Both the position numbers and the translations under genes were made by a program. The notes beneath the pieces were generated by a model. It saw nothing but the letters and a program-made list of their open reading frames with translations, ran no database searches and was not told where the DNA came from. Shown piece by piece: positions 1-8,763 of a stretch of 64,000 nucleotides of DNA (its first letter is position 1; every line of letters begins with the position of its first letter). The DNA lies in contig NZ_CP095741.1 in assembly GCF_023078475.1 (NCBI RefSeq), positions 186,001 to 250,000 of the forward strand, written 5' to 3'. Origin of the DNA: Luteibacter aegosomaticola. Lineage in GTDB: Bacteria; Pseudomonadota; Gammaproteobacteria; Xanthomonadales; Rhodanobacteraceae.

Positions 1-275
1 ACGCCAACTTTGAGCCCGGCGCCCTGGTAGATCCGTCCACGGGCCTCGTGAAGCTCGAGGCCATTTCCGGTTCGGCTGACGGCGTCATGATCCGCCTCTT
101 CAACGAAGATGAGCAGCCGATCGATATCGTGTCGAACCAGAAATGGGTGAAGAAAACCGTTGGTGCCGACAATCGCGCCACGATCGTCCACTACGTTGGC
201 TATGAGCGTACCGGCCCCGTGGCCGCAGGCTCTGCCAATGGCAAGGTGACCTACACGGTCCGCTTCGAGGCTTAA
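1..275 (+). CDS. Fimbrial major subunit (pilin), C-terminal part
   Basis: Only the last 90 or so residues are present; the reading frame is open from base 3 and the gene begins before the window. The visible part has the end of a type-1 (FimA-like) pilin: a GVMIRLFNEDEQPI strand, a YVGYERTGPVAAGSANGKV segment and the terminal VTYTVRFEA strand. In this family the terminal strands complete the Ig-like fold and interact with chaperone and usher. The chaperone and usher genes directly downstream support the call. A hairpin follows the stop codon. The ATG/GTG candidates inside the fragment (such as GTG 48) are not real starts, because homologous sequence continues upstream. Confidence 0.85.
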   Translation, partial: ANFEPGALVDPSTGLVKLEAISGSADGVMIRLFNEDEQPIDIVSNQKWVKKTVGADNRATIVHYVGYERTGPVAAGSANGKVTYTVRFEA

Positions 276-285
276 GGGCTTCTTT

Positions 286-309
286 CGACCGCCGGAGCTC
301 CGGCGGTCG
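286..309 (+). terminator. Perfect 24-base palindrome between pilin and chaperone
   Basis: Two 12-base arms, CGACCGCCGGAG and CTCCGGCGGTCG, abut with no spacer and are followed by a short pyrimidine stretch (TCTTCCC), not a full T-run. It lies 10 bases after the pilin stop and 17 before the chaperone start. Such intra-operon hairpins after the major pilin usually stabilise the pilin mRNA or partly terminate transcription, so that pilin exceeds chaperone and usher. That role is inferred from position. Confidence 0.6.
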
Positions 310-326
310 TCTTCCCAGGATTTGAG

Positions 327-1052
327 ATGAACCGATTGCTTCACGCCGTGCGGGCGTGCACGGGCGCGCTTGCGCTCTCCATGGCCATGCCGTCATCTGC
401 CAGCGTCGTTATGAACGCAACCCGCTATGTCTACCCGGCGGATGCGAAGGAAATCTCCATCAAAGTCTCTAACACCGGCAAAACGCCCGTGCTCAGCCAG
501 GCATGGATCGACGACGGTGACGCTTCAGCCACGCCAGACGCCGTGAACGTTCCCTTCAACCTGACCCCACCCATCTCCCGGATTGAGACAGGGAAGGCAC
601 AGACGTATCGCCTCGCGTTCACCGAAGGTGAGCTCCCACAGGACATCGAGTCGCTGTTCTGGGTGAACATTCTGGAAGTGCCGCCGAAGGCACGCGAAGA
701 AAAAACCAGCGCCATGCAGCTCGCCTTCCGCTATCGGCTGAAGCTCTTTTACCGGCCCGTCGGATTGCAGGGCTCGCCAGAGAAGGCGGCAGAGTCACTT
801 GCATGGTCGCGCGATGAAAAAGGCGCCCTGATGGTTCGCAACGAGAGCGCGTTCCATGTAGCCGTCAATGAGATCAAGGCAGCGGCGGGCGGCGAAGAGG
901 TAGAACTCGAGCCCTTCTCCATTGGACCGCGCTCAAGCATCGCGGTGCCGTTGGGAGATGCGACCGTGCGCGATGGGGCGGCAACCATTCGCTACCGAAC
1001 CATCAATGACTACGGCGGCTTCGTCGAGCACCACGGCAAAACGACGCCCTGA
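327..1052 (+). CDS. Periplasmic fimbrial chaperone (PapD/FimC family)
   Basis: A 241-residue protein with a signal peptide (about residues 1-25) and two Ig-like domains. It carries the family pattern: TRYVYPADAKEISIKVSN near the mature N-terminus, with the Arg expected to bind the subunit C-terminus; the LFWVNILEVPP strand; and RYRLKLFYRP, holding the conserved Lys of the subunit-binding cleft. These proteins fold pilins by donor-strand complementation in the periplasm and hand them to the usher. The gene sits between the pilin and usher genes. Length matches the family. Confidence 0.93.
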   Translation: MNRLLHAVRACTGALALSMAMPSSASVVMNATRYVYPADAKEISIKVSNTGKTPVLSQAWIDDGDASATPDAVNVPFNLTPPISRIETGKAQTYRLAFTEGELPQDIESLFWVNILEVPPKAREEKTSAMQLAFRYRLKLFYRPVGLQGSPEKAAESLAWSRDEKGALMVRNESAFHVAVNEIKAAAGGEEVELEPFSIGPRSSIAVPLGDATVRDGAATIRYRTINDYGGFVEHHGKTTP

Positions 1053-1103
1053 TCCCGTTATTTCATTTCCCTTTGTAAAGGATGCGCGGACGCGCTCTGC
1101 AGT

Positions 1104-3728
1104 ATGAATCAGGCAAGGACCCAACGCGCACGGCGCAAAAAGCATTCGGCGCCAGGTCCACTGGCGCTTGCGCTGGCGCTGGCCTCACCTGCTGCGGCGG
1201 CAGCGGTAGATCCGCTCGCCGACCCGAACCCGCAGGCCACCTTTAGCAGCGATTTCCTCCACACCGGTACCTCGGTGGACCTCTCTCGCTTTGAGCGGGG
1301 CAACGTGGTGCTCGCTGGCACCTATCGCGTCGCACTTGAGGTCAATGGTCGCCAGCTGCCTGGGCATCGGGACATCCATTTCAAGCCGGTCGCCGAAAGT
1401 GCGAGTGCACAGCCCTGCCTGGACGGTGCTTTGCTGGTACAGCTTGGCCTGGATAGAGAGAAGCTTGCGGAACGGACTTTCGCAGACCCGGCTTATAAGA
1501 CGTTGGGCGAGGCTCCTGTCTGCGGACAGCTCGGAGCTTACATTCCCGGTGCCACCATCGACTTCGACGAGGGTGAGCAGCTCCTGCGTATCACGATGCC
1601 GCAGGTGTTGATGGCCTCGCTGGCGCGCGGCTATGTCAGTCCTGAGCTGTGGAGCGAGGGCGTGAGCGCAGGGATGCTCAATTACAACGCCAACACCTAT
1701 CACTTGCGGGGAAGCGACGGCCGCCGCACCACGTCGACGTACGTAGGCCTGCGTGCGGGTGCCAACCTGGGTGGGTGGCGGCTCCGGCATGTCGGAAGCT
1801 TCAACCTGGGTGGCGGCCGTCACCGGTGGCAAAACACGCAAAGTTACGCACAACATGATCTCACCGACGCTAAGGCCCAACTGACCCTGGGCGAGGCCTA
1901 TACGAGCGGCGATATCCTTGAAAGTGTGCGTTTTCGCGGCGCCGCCATCGCGAGCGATCCGCGCATGCTTCCTGCATCACAGCGCGGCTATGCCCCGGTC
2001 ATCCGCGGCATTGCGGAGAGCAACGCGCAGGTCACCGTTCGCCAGAACGGCTATGTCATCCACAGCACGACGGTGGCGCCTGGCGCCTTCGAGATCACCG
2101 ATCTGTATCCCACGGGCTATGGCAGTGATCTCGAGGTCGTCGTCACGGAGGCTGACGGCCGCACCCGCACCACCGTGGTGCCGTTTACATCAGTGCCTCA
2201 GATGTTGCGTGAAGGCACGAGCCGCTTTGCGATTTCGGCCGGTCAGGTCGCCGACGACTCCCTGGCGCGCACGCCCTTCGTCTTTCAGGCCACGGCGCAG
2301 CGTGGTGTCACCGCTAATACGACGCTATACGTAGGCACGAGCGCATCGAACAGCTATTGGTCGGGTCTTGTCGGCGCCGGTGTCAACCTGCCGATCGGCG
2401 CGGTGTCGCTGGACGTCACGGGTTCCCGCGCCGCGTTTCGCGCACAGGGCGTGCGCCGTGGCGTAAGCACCCGGTTGCGTTATGCGCGTACGCTCACCTC
2501 TACCGGCACGACCTTCGGTGTCGCGGCATATCGATTCTCAACGCGGGATTATCTCGGCATTGTCGACGCTGCCCGCGTACGCGAACGTGCGAGGCTGGGT
2601 ATCGGCGGTGACCCCGTGGGCGGCGCTCGTAGCCGGCTGGATGCCAACTTCACCCAACCTCTCGCGGGTGGCCAGTTTCAGCTCACGGGCGCTTTGGTGG
2701 ACTACTGGCACGGTCGCGGCCGATCCCTCGACTACGCCGTCGGCTATGGCAACAGCGTGCGCTCGGCCACGTATAACGTTTCCGTCCAACGCTCGCGGCT
2801 CGGCGACGTTACGCGTGCTAGCGGGCAGACACGCCGCATTTCGGACACCACGGTTTACCTATCGCTCTCGATCCCGCTGGGCACCAGTCGGCGAGCGCCT
2901 AACCTGAGCACAACGTTCAACCGCGGAACGTCGGCGGGGCATGCCGCCAATGCCGTGCTAAACGGTTCGTTTGATCGTGATAACGACCTGAACTACACGC
3001 TCTCGGCGAACCGGACGGCGCGTGACGATCATGCCGTGAGCAGTGGCAGCGCGAGCCTCGCGTGGCGTGGGCAGCCGGGCAGCTACAGACTCGGCGCCGG
3101 CCGTACGAGCGCTGGTTCCAGCCAGTTTTCGCTGACCGCGAACGGGTCGGTCGTGGCGCACGCGCACGGCGTCACCTTCTCGCAGGAGTTGGGTGAGACG
3201 AACGCCATTATCCACGCGCCAGGTGCGGCGGGCTCGCGAGTGGAAAGCGCGCAGGGTGTTCGTCTGGATCGTCGCGGAAATGCAGTGGTCCGCGGCCTCA
3301 TGCCCTACCAGCTCAACGCGGTATCGATCGACCCGCGCGGCGCCTCCCACGACGTGGAACTGGCAAGCACCACAGAAACGTCCGTGCCGCGGGCGGGTGC
3401 CATGGCCCTGCTTGAGTACCGCACGACGGTTGCGCAATCCCTGCTTATCCACGCGACAAGGGCCGACGGCTCACCGTTGCCATTCGGTGCTTCAGTGCTC
3501 GATGAAGCGGGCCAGGCCGTGGGCGTCGTCGGGCAAGCGAGCAAGATCTTCGCGCGCGGTGCGCTCGCCGGATCGAGGCTTACCGTCCAATGGGGCGAAG
3601 GCACGCGCGACAGGTGCGTCATTGCCGTGCCCGAGTCGCTGGATGGCGCCGTCATGCATGGCCTGCACCGTGCCGTCCGTGCTGGCTGCGAAGCAGCCGG
3701 GTCGCCAGTCATGCAAAAGGCCGCTTAA
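1104..3728 (+). CDS. Outer-membrane fimbrial usher (FimD/PapC family)
   Basis: An 874-residue protein of normal usher length. An N-terminal basic stretch and Ala/Leu-rich signal sequence (to about residue 33) precede the periplasmic N-domain (FSSDFLHTGTSVDLSRFERG). A large 24-strand beta-barrel region with a plug domain (IRGIAESNAQVTVRQNGY, YPTGYGSDLEV) follows, and the C-terminal domains contain VRGLMPYQLNAVSIDPRG, a strongly conserved usher segment. It forms the secretion pore and assembly platform for the fimbria. It begins 51 bases after the chaperone. The next gene, 46 bases downstream, is a T4SS ATPase rather than a tip subunit, which is unusual. Confidence 0.95.
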   Translation: MNQARTQRARRKKHSAPGPLALALALASPAAAAAVDPLADPNPQATFSSDFLHTGTSVDLSRFERGNVVLAGTYRVALEVNGRQLPGHRDIHFKPVAESASAQPCLDGALLVQLGLDREKLAERTFADPAYKTLGEAPVCGQLGAYIPGATIDFDEGEQLLRITMPQVLMASLARGYVSPELWSEGVSAGMLNYNANTYHLRGSDGRRTTSTYVGLRAGANLGGWRLRHVGSFNLGGGRHRWQNTQSYAQHDLTDAKAQLTLGEAYTSGDILESVRFRGAAIASDPRMLPASQRGYAPVIRGIAESNAQVTVRQNGYVIHSTTVAPGAFEITDLYPTGYGSDLEVVVTEADGRTRTTVVPFTSVPQMLREGTSRFAISAGQVADDSLARTPFVFQATAQRGVTANTTLYVGTSASNSYWSGLVGAGVNLPIGAVSLDVTGSRAAFRAQGVRRGVSTRLRYARTLTSTGTTFGVAAYRFSTRDYLGIVDAARVRERARLGIGGDPVGGARSRLDANFTQPLAGGQFQLTGALVDYWHGRGRSLDYAVGYGNSVRSATYNVSVQRSRLGDVTRASGQTRRISDTTVYLSLSIPLGTSRRAPNLSTTFNRGTSAGHAANAVLNGSFDRDNDLNYTLSANRTARDDHAVSSGSASLAWRGQPGSYRLGAGRTSAGSSQFSLTANGSVVAHAHGVTFSQELGETNAIIHAPGAAGSRVESAQGVRLDRRGNAVVRGLMPYQLNAVSIDPRGASHDVELASTTETSVPRAGAMALLEYRTTVAQSLLIHATRADGSPLPFGASVLDEAGQAVGVVGQASKIFARGALAGSRLTVQWGEGTRDRCVIAVPESLDGAVMHGLHRAVRAGCEAAGSPVMQKAA

Positions 3729-3774
3729 GCCACGACACACACGGACAAAAGCATGGGTCGCGGAGACGGCCCCG

Positions 3775-4806
3775 ATGAAGAACACGCAAGCCGGGACCTC
3801 GGAGGCCTGGCTGGCGAAGGCAATACAGCAGCACGTCATGGAACAAGTACAACACGGTGGCGTCACCGCCATCGTCAGGGAGCGCGCGCGGGAGAAGCTT
3901 CTGCGCGACCTCGGCGACACCTTTATGGATGCCTTCAACGATCCGAAGACGGTCGAAATCATGCTCAACGCGGACAATCGCCTCTGGCAGGAGCGGTTGG
4001 GCGAGGGCATGCGCTGCATTGGCACCATGCGGCCGAGCCAGTCGGAAGCGGTGATCAAGACGACGGCCGGCTACTACGGCAAGGAGATCACCCGCGCGAA
4101 CCCCGTGCTCGAATCGGAGTTTCCGCTGGATGGTTCGCGGTTCGCCGCGCAGCTTCCGCCGATCGTGAGCGGGCCCACTTTCGCGCTACGCAAGAAAGCC
4201 GTCGCCATCTTCGGCCTGGACGACTACGTGTCGGGCGGAATGATGACCGCCGGGCAACGAGATGTTCTGCTGGACGCGATTCGTCGCCACCGCAACATCC
4301 TCGTCATCGGTGGCACGGGCTCGGGCAAGACGACACTCATCAACGCCATCATCCGCGAGATGGTGGCGCTGGATGACCGCGAGCGCGTGTTCATCATCGA
4401 GGATACCGGGGAGATCCAGTGCGCTGCTGAGAACTTCGTGCAGTACCGAACCTCGTTCGAGGTCAGCATGACCCAGCTTCTACGCACCACGCTGCGCATG
4501 CGCCCCGACCGGATCCTTGTCGGCGAAGTGCGTGGCCCGGAAGCGCTCGATCTGCTTATGGCCTGGAACACCGGCCACGAAGGCGGAGCCGCCACGCTCC
4601 ACGCCAACGACGCACGCGCCGGGCTTTCCCGCCTGGCGATGCTCATCAGCATGCACCGCGACGCGCCGCGGCCTATCGAGCCCTTGATCGGAGAATCCGT
4701 TCATCTGCTCGTCCATATCTCGCGCACCCCCAGCGGCCGTCGCGTCCAGGAAATCGTCGCCGTTGAGGGGTACGAGGATGGGCGTTATGTGCTGCGTAAT
4801 CTTTGA
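3775..4806 (+). CDS. trbB: T4SS hexameric ATPase VirB11/TrbB
   Basis: A 343-residue cytoplasmic secretion ATPase. The Walker A motif GGTGSGKTT lies at residues 179-187, followed by the FIIEDTGEIQ Asp-box, MRPDRILVGEVRG (Walker B) and the His-box TGHEGGAATLHAND. These are the classic P-type DNA-transfer ATPase signatures. It energises pilus assembly and substrate transfer at the inner membrane. The frame stays open far upstream through the end of the usher gene, but that part has no homologous features. ATG 3775 is chosen because it lies after the usher stop and gives the usual length; ATG 3838 is an alternative. It is the first gene of the trb-ordered T4SS set. Confidence 0.95.
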   Translation: MKNTQAGTSEAWLAKAIQQHVMEQVQHGGVTAIVRERAREKLLRDLGDTFMDAFNDPKTVEIMLNADNRLWQERLGEGMRCIGTMRPSQSEAVIKTTAGYYGKEITRANPVLESEFPLDGSRFAAQLPPIVSGPTFALRKKAVAIFGLDDYVSGGMMTAGQRDVLLDAIRRHRNILVIGGTGSGKTTLINAIIREMVALDDRERVFIIEDTGEIQCAAENFVQYRTSFEVSMTQLLRTTLRMRPDRILVGEVRGPEALDLLMAWNTGHEGGAATLHANDARAGLSRLAMLISMHRDAPRPIEPLIGESVHLLVHISRTPSGRRVQEIVAVEGYEDGRYVLRNL

Positions 4807-4827
4807 AGCTACGAAGGAACAGTTGGT

Positions 4828-5199
4828 ATGTTTTCCGCATTCTCTCGCCGTACAACCGTCAGCATACTTCGCCTGGCGACGTTGCTCCTATTGCTCGTAC
4901 CTGCGCTGGCATTCGCTGCGCCCGACAAACTGCCATATGAAGAGGGCCTGGGAACGCTATATACATCGCTCACGGGACCTGTGCCGTTCGCCATCTCACT
5001 AGTTGGCATCGTCGCGTGTGGTGCGATGTTGGTCTTCGGCGGGGAGATATCAGGGTTCATGCGAACCTTAGTATTCATCGTCCTCGTCGTTGCGGTGATT
5101 GTTCAGGCGGCAAGCGTCGTTGAGCTCCTTGGCGGTACGAACTCATTCGGTAAAACGCACTCCATGTCGTCGGTCACGCTTAGCCCGTCCGCAAGATAA
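4828..5199 (+). CDS. trbC: T4SS pilin VirB2/TrbC
   Basis: A 123-residue protein with a long signal sequence ending near AFAAP (about residue 31) and two hydrophobic helices (VPFAISLVGIVACGAMLVFGG and MRTLVFIVLVVAVIVQAASV) joined by a short polar loop. This is the layout of VirB2/TrbC pilins, which are processed and polymerised into the conjugative pilus. It has a longer C-terminal tail than RP4 TrbC (about 25 polar residues). Its stop codon overlaps the next start by one base, so it is translationally linked to virB3. Identity is by architecture and position. Confidence 0.85.
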   Translation: MFSAFSRRTTVSILRLATLLLLLVPALAFAAPDKLPYEEGLGTLYTSLTGPVPFAISLVGIVACGAMLVFGGEISGFMRTLVFIVLVVAVIVQAASVVELLGGTNSFGKTHSMSSVTLSPSAR

Positions 5200-5510
5200 T
5201 GGCGATCAGAACGATACCCATTCGTCGCGCAGGGAACCGAACAAACCTCGTCCTGGGCGGTGACCGTGAGCTGGTTATGTTCTCGGGCGTACTCGCGGGA
5301 GCACTCGTCTTCTCGGCCCATGAGATCAAGGCTGCCGTATTCGGCACCTTGATGTGGTTCGGGGGTCTCTACGTCCTGCGTTTGATGGCGAAGTCCGATC
5401 CTGCGATGCGCTTTGTGTACCTGCGACAGCGCCGGTACAAGAGCTACTACGCGCCGCGGTCGACGCCCTTCCGTAACAACGGACCCGCCGAGGAGAAGCA
5501 ATACCGATGA
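5199..5510 (+). CDS. trbD: T4SS inner-membrane protein VirB3/TrbD
   Basis: A 103-residue protein with the family's N-terminal pattern (IPIRRAGNRTNLVLGGDRELVM), one or two hydrophobic helices (LVMFSGVLAGALVF and VFGTLMWFGGLYVLRLM) and a basic C-terminus with a YLRQRRYKSYYAPR segment. TrbD/VirB3 associates with the VirB4 ATPase and is needed for pilus assembly. It overlaps the virB4 start by 4 bases (ATGA), the usual coupling of these two genes. Confidence 0.9.
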   Translation: MAIRTIPIRRAGNRTNLVLGGDRELVMFSGVLAGALVFSAHEIKAAVFGTLMWFGGLYVLRLMAKSDPAMRFVYLRQRRYKSYYAPRSTPFRNNGPAEEKQYR

Positions 5511-8038
5511 TGGCTTCGCTCATCGCGGGGATGGCGGCCGTGGTCGCCATCCTTATCGCCCTCCTGTTGGTCAAAATCCGTCGCCTCGACGCCGAGCCCA
5601 AGCTCGACTTCCGCCGTCCCCACGGCCAGGGTGTCGCCGATCTACTCAACTACGCCGCCGTCGTGGACGACGGCGTGGTGGTGTGCAAGAACGGCGCGTT
5701 CATGGCTGCGTGGGTCTACGAGGGAGATGACGCCGCAAGCAGCACCGATGAGCAGCGTGAGAACGCGTCGGCTCGCGTGAACCAGGCGCTCTCGCGCCTG
5801 GGCAACGGCTGGATGGTGCACGTGGACGCCGTGCGCCGTCCGGCAAGCGAGTACGCGGAAAAGTCCCGTTCGCACTTCGCCGATCCCGTCTCAAACGCGA
5901 TCGACGAGGAGCGACGCCGGCTGTTCCAGAGCATGGGCACGACGTACGAGGGCTACCTCGTGATGACGCTCACCTGGTTCCCGCCGCAGATCGCCCAGCG
6001 GAAGTTTGTCGAATTGATGTTCGACGACGATTCCGAGGTCGCGGGAAAGACCGAGCGGACGACGGCGTTGATCGGTGATTTCCAGCGCGAATGCCGTGCG
6101 TTCGAGGGCCGCCTGTCGAGCGTGTTCCGCATGACTCGCCTGCGTGGCCAGCGCGTCGTGACGGAGGAGGGCCGTAAGGAGACGCATGACGACCTCCTGC
6201 GCTGGCTGCAGTTCTGTGTCACGGGCCTGGACCATCCCATCGCGCTGCCGGACAACCCGGTCTACATCGATGCGCTGGTGGGCGGCCAGGAAATCTGGGC
6301 GGGCGTCGCGCCGCGCATCGGCCGCCGGTTCGTGCAGGTGGTGGCCATCGAGGGCTTCCCGCTGGAGTCGTACCCCGGGATCCTCGCGTCGTTGGCCGAG
6401 CTCCCCAGCGAGTACCGCTGGTCGAACCGCTTCATCTTCATGGACCCCCATGAAGCGTTGCGGGAGATGGAGAAGTTCCGGAAGAAGTGGCGCCAGAAGG
6501 TGCGTGGCTTCTTCGACCAGATCTTCCAGACCAATTCGGGTTCGGTGAACTACGACGCCCTGTCGATGATGCATGACGCGGAAGCGGCCATCGCAGAGAT
6601 CAACAGCGGCATGGTGGCCCAGGGCTTCTACACCAGCGTGGTCGTCGTCTCGGACGAGGACCGGTCGCGGCTGGATCGCTCGGTGCGCCAGATCGAGAAG
6701 GCGATCAATGCGCGCGGGTTCGCCGCTCGCATCGAGACCATCAATACGATGGACGCGCTGCTCGGCAGCTTCCCCGGCCACGGTGTGGAGAACGTACGCC
6801 GCCCACAGCTGAACACGCTCAACCTGGCCGACCTGTTGCCGAGCTCCACGATCTGGACCGGCCAGCCGGAGGCGCCGTGCCCGATGTATCCGCCGCATTC
6901 GCCGCCGCTCATGCAGTGCGTCACCCAGGGGGCGACACCGTTCCGGCTAAACCTGCACGTCAACGACCTCGGGCATACCTTCATCTTTGGCCCCACCGGC
7001 GCCGGTAAGTCGACCCACCTCGGCCTCCTGGCGGCGCAGATGCGTCGGTACCCGGGGATGTCCCTGTACTGCTTCGACAAGGGCCGTTCGCTCTACCCGC
7101 TGGCCAAGGCCTGCGGTGGCCTGCACTTCGACGTGGGCGGCGATGACGACACGCTATCGTTCTGCCCACTGCAGTTCCTCGAGAGCAAGGCGGACCGGGC
7201 GTGGGCGCTGGAATGGATCGACGCCATGCTGGCGTTGAACGGTGTGCAGACCACGCCAGCGCAGCGCAACGAGATCGCGAACGCCATCATCTCGATGCAC
7301 GCCTCCGGGGCAACGACGTTGTCCGAGTTTGTCCTGATGATCCAGGACGAGTCGATCCGCGAGGCCCTGAAGGTCTATACGGTGGACGGCGCCATGGGCC
7401 ATCTGCTGGATGCGAGCGTGGATGGCCTGCGGCTCTCCGACTTCGCGGTGTTCGAGATTGAGGATCTGCTGAATCTCGGTGATCGCTTCGTGCTGCCGGT
7501 GCTGCTGTATCTGTTCCGGCGTATCGAAACATCGCTGAAGGGCCAGCCTGCGGCAATCATCCTGGACGAAGCGTGGCTGATGCTCGGCCACCCGGTGTTC
7601 CGCGCCAAGATCCGCGAATGGCTGAAGGTGTTGCGTAAGGCGAACTGTCTGGTCGTGATGGCCACGCAGAGCCTTTCCGATGCGGCGAACAGCGGGATCC
7701 TCGACGTGATCGTGGAGTCCACGGCCACCAAGATCTTCCTTCCGAACCCGTTCGCCCGGGATGACGACGCGGCGGCGCTCTATCGCCGCATGGGCCTGAA
7801 TACCCGGCAGATCGAGATCCTCGCGACCGCCGTACAGAAGCGCCACTACTACTACGTATCTGACAAGGGCCGCCGGTTGTACGACCTGGCCCTCGGTCCG
7901 CTCGCGCTGGCTTTCATTGGCAGCACCGACAAGGAATCCATCGCAACGATCCGCACGCTCGAGCACCGCCATGGCGATGCATGGGTGCACGAGTGGCTGC
8001 AGCTGAAAGGCCTGCGGCTGGCTGATTACGGAGTCTGA
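5507..8038 (+). CDS. trbE: T4SS ATPase VirB4/TrbE
   Basis: An 843-residue protein with an N-terminal membrane helix (MASLIAGMAAVVAILIALLL), a CagE/TrbE/VirB domain, and a C-terminal RecA-like ATPase domain. Walker A is GPTGAGKST at about residues 495-503 and Walker B is PAAIILDEAWLM near residue 682. VirB4 is the most conserved T4SS ATPase; it drives pilin dislocation and substrate transport. Length fits the TrbE group. It follows virB3 with a 4-base overlap and is 3 bases ahead of virB8. Confidence 0.97.
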   Translation: MMASLIAGMAAVVAILIALLLVKIRRLDAEPKLDFRRPHGQGVADLLNYAAVVDDGVVVCKNGAFMAAWVYEGDDAASSTDEQRENASARVNQALSRLGNGWMVHVDAVRRPASEYAEKSRSHFADPVSNAIDEERRRLFQSMGTTYEGYLVMTLTWFPPQIAQRKFVELMFDDDSEVAGKTERTTALIGDFQRECRAFEGRLSSVFRMTRLRGQRVVTEEGRKETHDDLLRWLQFCVTGLDHPIALPDNPVYIDALVGGQEIWAGVAPRIGRRFVQVVAIEGFPLESYPGILASLAELPSEYRWSNRFIFMDPHEALREMEKFRKKWRQKVRGFFDQIFQTNSGSVNYDALSMMHDAEAAIAEINSGMVAQGFYTSVVVVSDEDRSRLDRSVRQIEKAINARGFAARIETINTMDALLGSFPGHGVENVRRPQLNTLNLADLLPSSTIWTGQPEAPCPMYPPHSPPLMQCVTQGATPFRLNLHVNDLGHTFIFGPTGAGKSTHLGLLAAQMRRYPGMSLYCFDKGRSLYPLAKACGGLHFDVGGDDDTLSFCPLQFLESKADRAWALEWIDAMLALNGVQTTPAQRNEIANAIISMHASGATTLSEFVLMIQDESIREALKVYTVDGAMGHLLDASVDGLRLSDFAVFEIEDLLNLGDRFVLPVLLYLFRRIETSLKGQPAAIILDEAWLMLGHPVFRAKIREWLKVLRKANCLVVMATQSLSDAANSGILDVIVESTATKIFLPNPFARDDDAAALYRRMGLNTRQIEILATAVQKRHYYYVSDKGRRLYDLALGPLALAFIGSTDKESIATIRTLEHRHGDAWVHEWLQLKGLRLADYGV

Positions 8039-8041
8039 TCC

Positions 8042-8758
8042 ATGAACCGAAAGAACAAGAGGGCGGGTAAACCCACCAAGCCCCCATCGGGGCTTCCCCA
8101 CCCCTATCTCAACGCACGCCGTACCTGGAATTCGCACGTGGGGAGCCTTATCGCCTCGCGTACGCTCTGGCAGGCCACGGCGCTGATCAGCCTGCTGATC
8201 GCCCTCGCTGCCGTCGGCGGCGTGGTCTATATCGGCAGCCAGTCCAAGTTCGTTCCTTACGTGGTCGAAGTGAACAAGCTCGGCGAGGCCATGGCGGTGG
8301 CGCCTGCATCGCAGGCCACCAAGGTCGATCAGCGCGTTATCCGTGCCTCGGCTGCCGAGTTCATCAGCAATGCACGCGTGGTGTCGCCTGACGTCTCCAT
8401 GCAGCGGCGCGCGATCTTCAAGGTGTACGCGCTCATGCAGTCCGGTAGCGCAGCGACCCGGAAAATGACGTCGTACCTCAATGGCAACCCGGACACCAAT
8501 CCGTTCAAGCGCGCGGAGAAGACCGTCGTGAACATCGAGATCGTCTCGGCGATTCCGCAGACGGCGGTCACCTGGCAGGTTGACTGGATTGAAACCCAGC
8601 GCACCCGCAAGGGCGAGGTGGTGGGCAAGCCCTACCGCATGCGTGCCCTTCTCAATATCGACGCCCGTGGCCTTCCTCCCGATTCCGATGAGGAGCAGCT
8701 GCGCCTCAATCCCCTCGGCATCTACATCACCGACTACTCCTGGTCGAAGCAGTTCTAA
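8042..8758 (+). CDS. trbF: T4SS inner-membrane component VirB8/TrbF
   Basis: A 238-residue bitopic protein: about 35 cytoplasmic residues (with NARRTWNSHVGSL, typical of TrbF), one membrane helix (ALISLLIALAAVGGVVYIG) and a periplasmic NTF2-like domain beginning VPYVVEVNKLGE. VirB8 proteins form the periplasmic assembly hub that contacts VirB4, VirB6 and VirB10. Position 3 bases after virB4 and before virB9 matches the RP4 trb order E-F-G. Confidence 0.93.
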   Translation: MNRKNKRAGKPTKPPSGLPHPYLNARRTWNSHVGSLIASRTLWQATALISLLIALAAVGGVVYIGSQSKFVPYVVEVNKLGEAMAVAPASQATKVDQRVIRASAAEFISNARVVSPDVSMQRRAIFKVYALMQSGSAATRKMTSYLNGNPDTNPFKRAEKTVVNIEIVSAIPQTAVTWQVDWIETQRTRKGEVVGKPYRMRALLNIDARGLPPDSDEEQLRLNPLGIYITDYSWSKQF

Positions 8759-8763
8759 GTCCC

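Noticed and set aside
3193..3774. N-terminal extension of VirB11
   Set aside because: The frame is open through the end of the usher gene, but the translation is Arg/Ser/Pro-rich and unlike any T4SS ATPase.
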